Shown here: positions 1 to 6,512 of the stretch, piece after piece
Numbering within the stretch: the stretch's first letter is position 1
Layout: every line of letters starts with the position of its first letter
Program-made: the position numbers and the translations under genes
Notes under the pieces: model-generated
What the model was told of the DNA's origin: nothing
Seen by the model: the letters and a program-made list of their open reading frames with translations, nothing else
Databases searched by the model: none
Source of the DNA: Bacillota bacterium
GTDB taxonomy: Bacteria > Bacillota > Clostridia > Christensenellales > Pumilibacteraceae
NCBI GenBank assembly: GCA_009787685.1
Contig: WQSV01000059.1
Location: 1 to 7,980 of the forward strand
Length of the DNA: 7,980 nt
Direction of reading: 5' to 3'

Positions 1-911
1 ACAGCTGTTTTTTTGTGTCGAGCGAAGAATGTTTCTTCTTCAAATTCTGTTTGAAAAAGCGGAGCAAGTCGTTCGACTTCTTTTGATGTGATGTTTGATA
101 ATTCATCCAATTTCTTTTTCAAACCTGAGCTTGTGAAAATTTCATTGCCATTAATTGCAGCCCCAAGTGCGTTGAAAACTTGAGAATTTTCTGGAGCAAC
201 AACATTTTCTGGACTCAAGGTTTCAACAAAACGCTTTTTCAATTCGGGCAAGAAGTGGAGAGGGCCTCCCAAAAATGCAACAGTCCCACGAATAGGTTTT
301 CCGCAAGCAAGCCCAGAAATAGTTTGATTGACAACAGATTGAAAAATGCTCGCTGCGATATCGCTTTTTTTTGCTCCATCATTAATAAGTGGCTGGATAT
401 CACTTTTTGCAAAAACTCCGCAACGAGAAGCGATTGGATAAATCATTTCAGCTCTTTGAGCCATTTCATTTAGCCCCGATGCATCGGTTGCAAGAAGAGA
501 TGCCATTTGGTCAATAAAAGCGCCCGTGCCTCCTGCGCATGTTCCGTTCATTCTTTGTTCTAGTCCACCAGTCAAATATGTAATTTTTGCATCTTCTCCG
601 CCAAGTTCAATTGCAACGTCGGTTTCGGGAATGTATTTTTCAATGGCATTAGTTCCAGCAACCACCTCTTGCAAAAAAGGAATTCCAAGCCAAGATGACA
701 CGGAAAGTCCGCCACTGCCGGTTGCGACAATGGAAAAGCTGTCAAACTTTGAAAAAACTTTTTCCAACACTTTGAAAAGGGTTGCTTTGATGTCAGATAG
801 ATGTCTTTCATAGCTTGAATAAACAAGAGTATCATTCTCGTCCAAAACTGCTGTTTTGATAGTTGTCGAGCCAACATCTAGCCCAATGCGGTATTTAGGA
901 AATGGGTTCAT
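1..911 (-). CDS. 2-hydroxyacyl-CoA dehydratase activator, long form (N-terminal part, runs off window)
   Basis: The 303 visible residues form a BcrA/BadF/HgdC-type ATPase domain (ASKHA fold). In characterised relatives such as HgdC, this iron-sulfur protein uses ATP to drive one electron into a 2-hydroxyacyl-CoA dehydratase. Visible motifs are the phosphate-binding DVGSTT (residues 12-17), ELGGEDAK (102-109), and two cysteines in NGTCAGGTG (C125) and SRCGVFAKSD (C164). These match the two ligands of the [4Fe-4S] cluster bridging the HgdC homodimer. The MNGTCAGGTGAFIDQM wording and the PLF...FEEETFFARH tail are typical of the very long clostridial version (well over 1000 residues), in which a second activator domain and a dehydratase-like region follow, so most of the gene probably lies left of the window. 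The ATG at 911 sits just before the conserved KYRIGLDVGSTT start. There is no Shine-Dalgarno sequence, but a strong promoter lies immediately upstream. The substrate is unknown; many long-form members have no tested function. Confidence 0.9.
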   Translation of the reverse strand, partial: MNPFPKYRIGLDVGSTTIKTAVLDENDTLVYSSYERHLSDIKATLFKVLEKVFSKFDSFSIVATGSGGLSVSSWLGIPFLQEVVAGTNAIEKYIPETDVAIELGGEDAKITYLTGGLEQRMNGTCAGGTGAFIDQMASLLATDASGLNEMAQRAEMIYPIASRCGVFAKSDIQPLINDGAKKSDIAASIFQSVVNQTISGLACGKPIRGTVAFLGGPLHFLPELKKRFVETLSPENVVAPENSQVFNALGAAINGNEIFTSSGLKKKLDELSNITSKEVERLAPLFQTEFEEETFFARHKKTA

Positions 912-947
912 AACTTTTATAATATCACACCACAAACAACCTGTCAA
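912..947 (-). promoter_or_regulatory. Promoter of the dehydratase activator, predicted leaderless transcript
   Basis: On the minus strand a perfect -35 TTGACA (942-947) is followed by a 17-bp spacer and the -10 TATTAT (919-924), preceded by TGA, which makes it an extended -10. The hexamer ends 7 nt before the ATG, so standard spacing puts the transcription start at about 912, next to the A of the start codon. No ribosome binding site could fit in such a transcript. Confidence 0.75.
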
Positions 948-1243
948 CAGTTTTTAACTGTTCTGTCGGGTTCTGCTTTCATTCGCATTCAGCGTCAAGA
1001 TGGTCGAAGACCCCTGTCAAGCCTTTTGAGTCAACGACAGAATTTTCTTGTCAGTCATTTTTTTTTTACAAAACACGACAGATTTAAACTCAAAAAGCCC
1101 CTGTCAAGTAGCTTGAATACTTTTGTGATAAATTGCTAATTCAAACAGAACGAGGAAAAAATTTTGAAGAGAAAGATACCTTCAATGTCTTTGTTGTGGC
1201 ATATTCATGTAATAGCAATTTTCCACAAATGGCTTGAAGACCC
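948..1243. other. Divergent intergenic spacer, no confident gene
   Basis: This stretch separates the divergent activator and ispG promoters and holds no convincing long reading frame. It contains several related short sequences: CTTGACAGGGG on the minus strand twice, ACGACAGA(A)TTT on the plus strand twice (near 1033 and 1074), and GAAGACCC followed by YTGYMAA (1006 and 1236). One 29-codon frame (TTG at 1164 to TAA at 1253) has AGGA eight nt upstream, but this is weak support for a gene. No tRNA or intrinsic terminator is visible. Confidence 0.5.
1011..1108 (-). repeat. Two copies of CTTGACAGGGG, related to the activator -35 region
   Basis: The 11-mer CTTGACAGGGG occurs on the minus strand at 1011-1021 and 1098-1108. 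A third related copy, TTGACAGG, forms the -35 of the activator promoter at 940-947. Only the 942 copy has a good -10 at 17 bp. The outer two may be extra regulator or polymerase contact sites, decayed promoters, or part of an interspersed repeat. Confidence 0.4.
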
Positions 1244-1272
1244 TTGCAAATAAAAAATTTATGTGATATAAT
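1244..1272 (+). promoter_or_regulatory. ispG promoter, predicted leaderless transcript
   Basis: A -35 TTGCAA (1244-1249), a 17-bp spacer and a perfect TATAAT (1267-1272) with the extended -10 TGA lie just before ispG. The predicted start of transcription is about 1279 and the ATG is at 1281. There is no Shine-Dalgarno sequence. A TAA triplet in frame at 1275-1277 excludes any earlier start, which supports a leaderless or 2-nt-leader message. An imperfect inverted repeat, TATGTnA to TnACATA (1260-1281), spans the -10 and the start codon and could be an operator. Confidence 0.8.
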
Positions 1273-1280
1273 ATTAACAT

Positions 1281-2324
1281 ATGAAAAGAGTTGTTTTCGT
1301 GAAAAATCTGCCAATTGGGGGAAATCACAGAATCAGTGTTCAGTCGATGACGAACACGGACACTCTTGATGAGCATGCAACTATCGCTCAAATAAGGGCA
1401 CTAGAAGATGCTGGGTGTGACATTGTTCGACTTGCTGTTTCAAATGATAATGAGATTAAATCATCAAAAAGTATTGTTGAAAAAACAAAAATTCCTCTTG
1501 TTGCGGACATTCAATTTGACTATCGCTTGGCAATAAAATGTGCGGATATTGGATTTTCGGCGATTCGCTTTAATCCGGGCAACATTGGTTCAGAAGCAAA
1601 GGTTAGAGAAGTGGTTGCATCCTGCAAACAAAACAAAATTCCAATAAGAATCGGTGTTAATAGTGGGTCGCTTGAAAAAGATATTGTCAAAAAGTATGGA
1701 CATTCAGCAGAGGGTATGGCAATGAGTGTCATTAACCATGCAAAAATTTTGGAAAAAGAAAATTTTTATGATATTGTTATATCTTTAAAATCATCATGCG
1801 TTAAAACAATGATTGAAGCAAATAGAATCATCGATAAAAGATGTGACTATCCGCTTCACATTGGGGTGACCGAAAGCGGAATTTATGAAGACGGACTCTA
1901 TAAGTCTGCGATAGGAATTGGCTCACTTTTGATTGATGGAATAGGGAACACTCTCAGAGTGTCTTTGACCGGTGATCCTGTTCAAGAAGTGATTGTTGCA
2001 AAAGAAATATTAAAAGCGTGTGGAATGCTTGAAAATTCATGTGAAGTAATATCATGTCCGACTTGTTCAAGATGCAAAATTGACCTTGTCTCAATCGTGA
2101 AAAGAGTCAAGGAGTTGACAAAGGAAATAGACAAAAATTTAAGAATCGCTGTCATGGGTTGTGTTGTTAATGGTCCGGGCGAAGCAAGAAATGCAGACCT
2201 TGGAATTGCTGGCACAGAGAGTAAATTTGCAGTCTTCAAAAAAGGAAAAGTGATTTTCACAGGAGAGCAAAGCCAAGCAATGGACATCTTTGAAAATGCA
2301 ATAATAAAACACTTAAAGAAATAA
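1281..2324 (+). CDS. ispG: 4-hydroxy-3-methylbut-2-en-1-yl diphosphate synthase (GcpE/IspG)
   Basis: IspG is the cytosolic [4Fe-4S] enzyme that reductively converts methylerythritol cyclodiphosphate (MEcPP) to HMBPP, the penultimate step of the MEP isoprenoid pathway. The protein is 347 residues, the normal length for the two-domain bacterial form. The N-terminal TIM barrel carries the family signatures IGG...VQSMTNTDT (12-28), GCDIVRLAV (45-53), DIQFDYRLA (76-84) and RFNPGNIG (96-103). The C-terminal ferredoxin-like domain carries the cluster ligands C259 and C262 (SCPTCSRC), C294 in GCVVNGPGEA and the conserved glutamate E301. An extra cysteine, C265, follows the first pair. The ATG at 1281 is fixed by an upstream in-frame stop and by the position of the promoter. 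The next gene begins 9 nt after the stop, so the two are probably cotranscribed. In many Firmicutes ispG follows dxr and an rseP-type protease gene; here it starts its own unit. Confidence 0.97.
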   Translation: MKRVVFVKNLPIGGNHRISVQSMTNTDTLDEHATIAQIRALEDAGCDIVRLAVSNDNEIKSSKSIVEKTKIPLVADIQFDYRLAIKCADIGFSAIRFNPGNIGSEAKVREVVASCKQNKIPIRIGVNSGSLEKDIVKKYGHSAEGMAMSVINHAKILEKENFYDIVISLKSSCVKTMIEANRIIDKRCDYPLHIGVTESGIYEDGLYKSAIGIGSLLIDGIGNTLRVSLTGDPVQEVIVAKEILKACGMLENSCEVISCPTCSRCKIDLVSIVKRVKELTKEIDKNLRIAVMGCVVNGPGEARNADLGIAGTESKFAVFKKGKVIFTGEQSQAMDIFENAIIKHLKK

Positions 2325-2333
2325 AAGAAAATC

Positions 2334-3878
2334 ATGAAAAAAAACAAACTAATCAAAAAACTCAATGATCTGACTGGAAACGAGTTCGAATTTCTTCGTC
2401 TATCGTCAATTTCCGTTGTAACTCAGAAAGGAAACGAAAAATTCGTTTTTAATTTTATTCACGCAAAAGAGCATGCGGTCAGCGAAGAAAACACGGAATT
2501 AATCGTTGAAACGATTAAAAAAATATTGCAAACCAAAGTCAAAATTGAAGTGAATTTTGACATAGTCACTTTTCAAAAAAGTGGTTTTTTGGGAAAGTTC
2601 AAAGAGTATTTGGAATGTCACCCAAGCCTTATGACTGCGATTTCCGACAAGGATATTATTGTTGATGACAAAGTGACTCCGAAAAAAGTTTCGGTTTCTG
2701 TTCCGCCTTACATTCTTGATTATGCAAACGAAAATAAAATTGACAAACAAATCAAAGAGTTTTTGCTTGGAAATTATTCGGAAGAAATTGAATTTAGTTT
2801 TTTGAGTGATGCGAAAAAAGAAGAGTCACTTGACGATTTTGCTCCCGATGTGGGAAATCTTTCTTCTCTTGAGGACTCGACATCTGGAAGAACAATAAAA
2901 GTTGACGACATTAGAATTCTTTGTGGAAAAAAGATTGAAGAATTGCCGTCATATATTGAAGATGCCAACAAGGTTGGGCCTGTGGTGATTTGTGGAACAT
3001 TAACAAGTTTTTCTTCCCACACTTCTCAGAATGACAAAAAGTATTGTCGTATGACGATTGAAGATTTCACTGGTTCGATTGGTGGAATGTTCTTTCCAAG
3101 AAAAGATGCTATTGAAAAAGCAGATTCACTGAAAACTGGCGAGCAAGTCTTGGTGAAAGGAGAGTTGCAAGCTGACAAAAGAAATGAAGGTGGAAAAGTG
3201 TTTTTTATCAACGATATTTCTCTTTGTTCTCTTCCAAAAGACTTCAAGGTCAACAGAATGAAGATGGCAGTTCCAGAAAAATATAAATTCGTTTTCCCCC
3301 AAAGGTTTCTTGAACCTATTGATGAGAGGTCACTGCTTTCCGACTTTGCTTCAATCGCACCTGTTCCAAAAGAACTCAAGCAAAACGAGTTTTGTGTCTT
3401 TGATCTTGAAACTACAGGACTTGACCCAAAAACAAACAAGATAGTCGAAATTGCAGGAGTGAGAGTCAAAGATGGGGAGATAGTTGAAACTTTCTCAACT
3501 TTGATTGACCCCGAATTTCCAATCCCGTCAGAATCAACAAAAATTCATGGAATAACAAATGATATGGTGAAGGGCATGCCGACTCTAGAGCAAGTTTTGC
3601 CCGATTTCTACAAATTTTCATTTGGCACAACTCTTGTGGCTCAAAATATTGGTTTTGATCTTTCCTTCATTAAACATCATGGAAAGCCATTGAATATCTA
3701 TTTTGACAATCCGACTCAAGACACCTTAACACTTGCTCACAAATATTTAAAAGGGCTCACAAATTATAAGCTTGGAACAATCGCCGCTCACCTTGGCATA
3801 CCACTCACAAACGCTCACAGGGCACTAGATGACACAATTGCAACCGCACAGGTGTTTTTAAAGATTATGAAAAGATAA
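2334..3878 (+). CDS. PolC-like N-terminal/OB-fold/DEDDh exonuclease protein lacking PHP and polymerase domains
   Basis: This 514-residue protein resembles the front part of the Gram-positive replicative polymerase PolC. Residues 1-110 look like the PolC N-terminal region and about 108-165 like its NII domain. An acidic linker follows, then an OB-fold at about 214-300 (VVICGTLTSF, CRMTIEDFTGSIGGMFF, GEQVLVKGEL). Residues 353-512 are a DnaQ-type 3'-5' exonuclease with all catalytic residues visible: D357 and E359 in FDLETTG, D442 in AQNIGFD, H495 and D500 in HRALDD. It should therefore be an active proofreading-type nuclease. PolC normally has its exonuclease inserted in a PHP domain and continues about 900 residues into the polymerase. 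Here no PHP motif (HLHT or ITDH type) separates the OB-fold from the exonuclease, only a linker of about 50 residues, and the frame stops right after the exonuclease. No polymerase motif appears in the 177 nt downstream. It occupies the polC position after ispG, 9 nt downstream, with a weak AAAAGAAAA ribosome site. Confidence 0.85.
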   Translation: MKKNKLIKKLNDLTGNEFEFLRLSSISVVTQKGNEKFVFNFIHAKEHAVSEENTELIVETIKKILQTKVKIEVNFDIVTFQKSGFLGKFKEYLECHPSLMTAISDKDIIVDDKVTPKKVSVSVPPYILDYANENKIDKQIKEFLLGNYSEEIEFSFLSDAKKEESLDDFAPDVGNLSSLEDSTSGRTIKVDDIRILCGKKIEELPSYIEDANKVGPVVICGTLTSFSSHTSQNDKKYCRMTIEDFTGSIGGMFFPRKDAIEKADSLKTGEQVLVKGELQADKRNEGGKVFFINDISLCSLPKDFKVNRMKMAVPEKYKFVFPQRFLEPIDERSLLSDFASIAPVPKELKQNEFCVFDLETTGLDPKTNKIVEIAGVRVKDGEIVETFSTLIDPEFPIPSESTKIHGITNDMVKGMPTLEQVLPDFYKFSFGTTLVAQNIGFDLSFIKHHGKPLNIYFDNPTQDTLTLAHKYLKGLTNYKLGTIAAHLGIPLTNAHRALDDTIATAQVFLKIMKR

Positions 3879-4055
3879 ACTTATTTGATTATCATTCATT
3901 GTGAACTGCGCATTGGCGAAAGTAGAAATTGGATATGGGAATGGCGTTGTTAAAAAAATGTTTTACTTCGCAAATAACGCAACATCCTCAAGACAAATTA
4001 CGAGTTTTACTAGCTAGTCTGTTATTTTTAACTGAGAAAAGGAAACAATTTTATT
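3879..4055 (+). promoter_or_regulatory. Intergenic region with weak promoter, palindrome and ribosome binding site for the oxidoreductase
   Basis: The 177 nt contain no GC-rich terminator, so some readthrough from the ispG unit is possible. A perfect palindrome, ACTAGCTAGT (4009-4018), lies between a poor -35-like TTACGA (3998-4003) and a -10-like TGTTAT (4020-4025), with 16-bp spacing. AAAAGGA (4037-4043) is a Shine-Dalgarno sequence 12 nt from the ATG at 4056. The promoter call is weak; the ribosome site is reasonable. No PolC-like coding remnant is recognisable in any frame. Confidence 0.35.
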
Positions 4056-5522
4056 ATGGAAAACATTGAAAACAAGAAGAAAATTATTGTCATCGGAGCT
4101 GGACTTTCGGGGCTGGCAACAGGTGTTTATTCGGCAGCAAGCGGTTTTGACGTCACTATTTTTGAAAAGCATAACATCGCTGGAGGGCTTTGCAGTAACT
4201 GGAAAAGAGGGGGCTACACTTTTGAGGGCGGACTCCATTGGCTGACAGGCTCAAAAGAAGGAAGGTCGATGAACAAAGTTTGGCGTGAAATTGGGGCACT
4301 AAAAAATGACACCAAAATTTTTGTTCGTGACCCATATATCACCTATAATCAATTCGGGAAAGAAGTCCATTTTTTTAGGGACATCAAAAAACTTGAAGAA
4401 CACCTAATCGAAATTTCCCCAGAAGACGAAAGAGCAATCAAGAGGCTTTGCAAAAATATCATTAGATTTTCTCGCATTGAAGTTCCAGTGAAAATGACAG
4501 TTGGGCAAGTTCTTGGAATGATTCCAGCGGGTGTGAGAGTGAAGAAATATAGCAATATGATTGTGCAGGATTTTATCAAAGAATTTAAAAATCCCCTCAT
4601 TCAAGGTTTTTTGAATAGTATCATTGGTGGGGAATTTTCAATGACTAGTTTTCTCTACACCATGGGTCTTTTTGCGTCTGGTGATGGGGGTTATGTTGAT
4701 GGTGGTTCAAGACAAATGGTTCAAAATATTGTCGAAAAATTAGAATCTCTTGGCGGAAAAATCAAATATAAAACTGCAGTCAAAGAAGTAATAATTGAAA
4801 ATGGGAGAGCGATTGGAGTGCTTTTGGAAAATGGTGAAAAAGATTTTGCTGATAATGTTGTTGTGACGACTGACACATCTATAGCGCTTGACAACATGTT
4901 TTCAACTCCTCTTCACGAGTCATGGACAGATGTTATCAGAAACTACAAACACAAGTCAAAAGTCTCAAGCTTTCTTTGTCTTGGGGTTGAAGTTGATTTG
5001 AAAGACACTCCAAAGTATGTTGAGATTGAACTTGATGAACCGCTTGTTTTAGCTGGACAAGCACACACTTTTCTTGACTACGCTCACTATGCTCACTATG
5101 ATGGCTATCAGCCACAGGGTTGCAGTGCAATAACATTAATATTAATGGGCGACACCTATGATTACTGGAAAGAAAAAAAAGAAAACGGGACCTACAAAGA
5201 AGAAAAAGAAAGATTTGCCAATGCAATCATTGAAAGATTGGTAAAGCATCTTCCGCAAATCGAAGGAAAAATTAAAGTCATCGACGTTGCAACTCCATTG
5301 ACTTATGAGCGTTATGTTGGAACTTATCATGGTGCATGGATGAGTAAAAACGGACTAGGAGAAAGCATGAGATTTTTTCCTCAAAAAAGTGAAACTGTCA
5401 AAAATCTTTATTTTGCAGGTTTTAGAATGTTTTCTCCGGGTGGACTTCCGCCAGCCGCAGTAACAGGAAGAAAGGTCGCAAAACTACTATGCAAAGATAA
5501 CAAAATGAAATTTAAAATCTAA
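4056..5522 (+). CDS. FAD-dependent oxidoreductase of the phytoene desaturase/retinol saturase-like family
   Basis: This 488-residue flavoprotein belongs to the CrtI/RetSat-like amine-oxidase superfamily (the broad phytoene-dehydrogenase-related group). The N-terminus has the dinucleotide-binding fold IVIGAGLSGLATG (residues 11-23), the acidic residue after the second strand in IFEKH (E37) and GGL (43-45), which cradle FAD. The C-terminus has the second FAD motif NLYFAGFRMFSPGGLPPAAVTGR (about 450-472), characteristic of this family. The middle part would form the substrate pocket and has no diagnostic motif I recognise. Family members desaturate, saturate or isomerise carotenoids, retinoids and other lipids, and many gut bacterial paralogues are untested. 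No carotenoid genes (crtB, crtE) are visible nearby, so a true phytoene desaturase role is not supported. No transmembrane helix or signal peptide is evident. The next gene starts 11 nt after the stop, suggesting an operon. Confidence 0.88.
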   Translation: MENIENKKKIIVIGAGLSGLATGVYSAASGFDVTIFEKHNIAGGLCSNWKRGGYTFEGGLHWLTGSKEGRSMNKVWREIGALKNDTKIFVRDPYITYNQFGKEVHFFRDIKKLEEHLIEISPEDERAIKRLCKNIIRFSRIEVPVKMTVGQVLGMIPAGVRVKKYSNMIVQDFIKEFKNPLIQGFLNSIIGGEFSMTSFLYTMGLFASGDGGYVDGGSRQMVQNIVEKLESLGGKIKYKTAVKEVIIENGRAIGVLLENGEKDFADNVVVTTDTSIALDNMFSTPLHESWTDVIRNYKHKSKVSSFLCLGVEVDLKDTPKYVEIELDEPLVLAGQAHTFLDYAHYAHYDGYQPQGCSAITLILMGDTYDYWKEKKENGTYKEEKERFANAIIERLVKHLPQIEGKIKVIDVATPLTYERYVGTYHGAWMSKNGLGESMRFFPQKSETVKNLYFAGFRMFSPGGLPPAAVTGRKVAKLLCKDNKMKFKI

Positions 5523-5533
5523 AATAAACAACT

Positions 5534-6211
5534 ATGAGTTTTCTAAAGAAAATTTTTCAAAGAAAAAGCAAATGCAAAAGTAATTTTTTGGGAAAAGTGG
5601 GTGGCAATATTGCGACTTATGGATTTGTTTGGTTTGATCATAATAATGGCCATGATAATATCTACACAATAGTCGATGATCATGGCAACATAATGCTTTT
5701 CAAATCAAGAGAAGAAATAAAAAACACTGATGGAGAACACTATTTTCTCGTCAAAGGAAAAGTGAAAGAACACAGAGAAAAAAGCGAACAAAAGCAAACA
5801 ATTTTTTCTTCGTGCGTTCTTGAATTGGTTGACAAATATTACAAGATCCATGACACATTTTTTGGTGAAATCGAAAGTGAAGTTGAGTTTTCTCATGTGA
5901 CGGCAAGATTCAGATTTTCGAAAAAAGATGATTTTTTGGTGACAGGTCAAGAAATTAAATTAATGCCAACATCGGAATATCGCATGATTGTTGAAAAGGG
6001 CGGGCACATGTTCATTCTTCCTTTTGACTCAAAAACCAAAATTTCACCAAAAACCAAAGGAAAATACAACATTTATGCAAAAGTTATTGGCTACTCAATG
6101 GAGGACGGTCACAGGTCAACTGTTCTTTATCCAACGAGAATTGAATGCAAAAACGGTCCTACAGAAGGCGGAACAATCAAAGGATTTATCGGAATTGGAC
6201 CATGGGCTTGA
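5534..6211 (+). CDS. Hypothetical protein with a possible OB-fold-like segment
   Basis: I do not recognise this 225-residue protein. It starts with a short basic stretch (LKKIFQRKSKCK) and no convincing signal peptide, so it is probably cytoplasmic. Residues 42-98 are beta-rich and contain YFLVKGKVKEHRE followed by KQTIFSSC. This wording recalls a short motif seen in some phage or plasmid nucleic-acid-binding proteins (GTVKxH...KQT), which hints at an OB-type fold. Residues 110-205 are again mostly predicted strands, suggesting a second beta domain, and the tail is glycine-rich (GGTIKGFIGIGPWA). The gene follows the oxidoreductase by 11 nt with no clear Shine-Dalgarno sequence, so it is probably translated from the same message. 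Codon use and base composition resemble its neighbours. The reading frame itself is secure; the OB-fold idea is inference from a few residues. Confidence 0.8.
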   Translation: MSFLKKIFQRKSKCKSNFLGKVGGNIATYGFVWFDHNNGHDNIYTIVDDHGNIMLFKSREEIKNTDGEHYFLVKGKVKEHREKSEQKQTIFSSCVLELVDKYYKIHDTFFGEIESEVEFSHVTARFRFSKKDDFLVTGQEIKLMPTSEYRMIVEKGGHMFILPFDSKTKISPKTKGKYNIYAKVIGYSMEDGHRSTVLYPTRIECKNGPTEGGTIKGFIGIGPWA

Positions 6212-6327
6212 AATATTATTTTCTAAAAATAAATTAAATTATTAACAATAAAAATTTTTATATCAATTTGGCTGAGAGGTGATGTTGTTTGAAAAAATGT
6301 TTTATAATGTGATATTTTCCAAAATAA

Positions 6328-6365
6328 CAACCGTTCCCATGCCTAAAGACAACCGTCCCTATGCC
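6328..6365. repeat. Degenerate 16-nt tandem direct repeat in a GC-richer patch
   Basis: CAACCGTTCCCATGCC (6328-6343) and CAACCGTCCCTATGCC (6350-6365) match at 14 of 16 positions with a 22-nt period. Read on the other strand they contain GGGACGGTTG- and GGGAACGGTTG-type words. They resemble, from memory, repeated GGGACGGTT sequences near IS200-like or REP-associated transposases in Clostridia. They open a patch (about 6328-6440) that is richer in C and G than its surroundings and has a small hairpin, CACCG-TTT-CGGTG, at 6388-6400. No transposase gene is present. Confidence 0.4.
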
Positions 6366-6477
6366 CACTTTCCCAGCGTTCTCGGTTCACCGTTTCGGTG
6401 TCCACGACTCAATCCACTACTGTCCACATGACTAATTGCGGGTCAACACAGAAGCGGTGATATGATGATAAAAAAAT

Positions 6478-6512
6478 AAACCGATAGGCTTAAAAAAGTC
6501 TATCGGTTTTTT
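6478..6512. terminator. Bidirectional Rho-independent terminator
   Basis: A perfect 10-bp stem, AAACCGATAG (6478-6487) with CTATCGGTTT (6500-6509), encloses a 12-nt loop. On the plus strand the T run 6507-6512 follows. On the minus strand the stem is followed by a T-rich tract (complement of 6471-6477). It can end transcripts from the oxidoreductase operon on one strand and from the minus-strand RNA on the other. Confidence 0.85.

Noticed and set aside
180..813. Plus-strand open frames opposite the dehydratase activator
   Set aside because: The minus-strand frame holds all conserved activator motifs continuously, so these are antisense by-products.
1260..1281. CRP/FNR or Rex operator over the ispG promoter (TGTGA half-site)
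   Set aside because: The half-sites are 8 rather than 6 nt apart and the symmetry is incomplete. TGTGA is more simply explained as part of the extended -10.
3935..4069. 44-codon frame overlapping the oxidoreductase start
   Set aside because: It overlaps the next gene's ribosome site and start codon, has only a weak ribosome site of its own, and has no recognisable similarity.
6271..6290. TPP riboswitch-like word GGCTGAGAGG
   Set aside because: Only this short word matches. The partner segments of the thi box (ACCCTTTGAACCTGAT and the 5' GGGG-GC arm) are missing, and no thiamine gene follows.
6439..6466. Extended -10-like GGTGATATGAT before the terminator
   Set aside because: No acceptable -35 is present at 16-18 bp, and a transcript from it would end in the terminator after about 40 nt.
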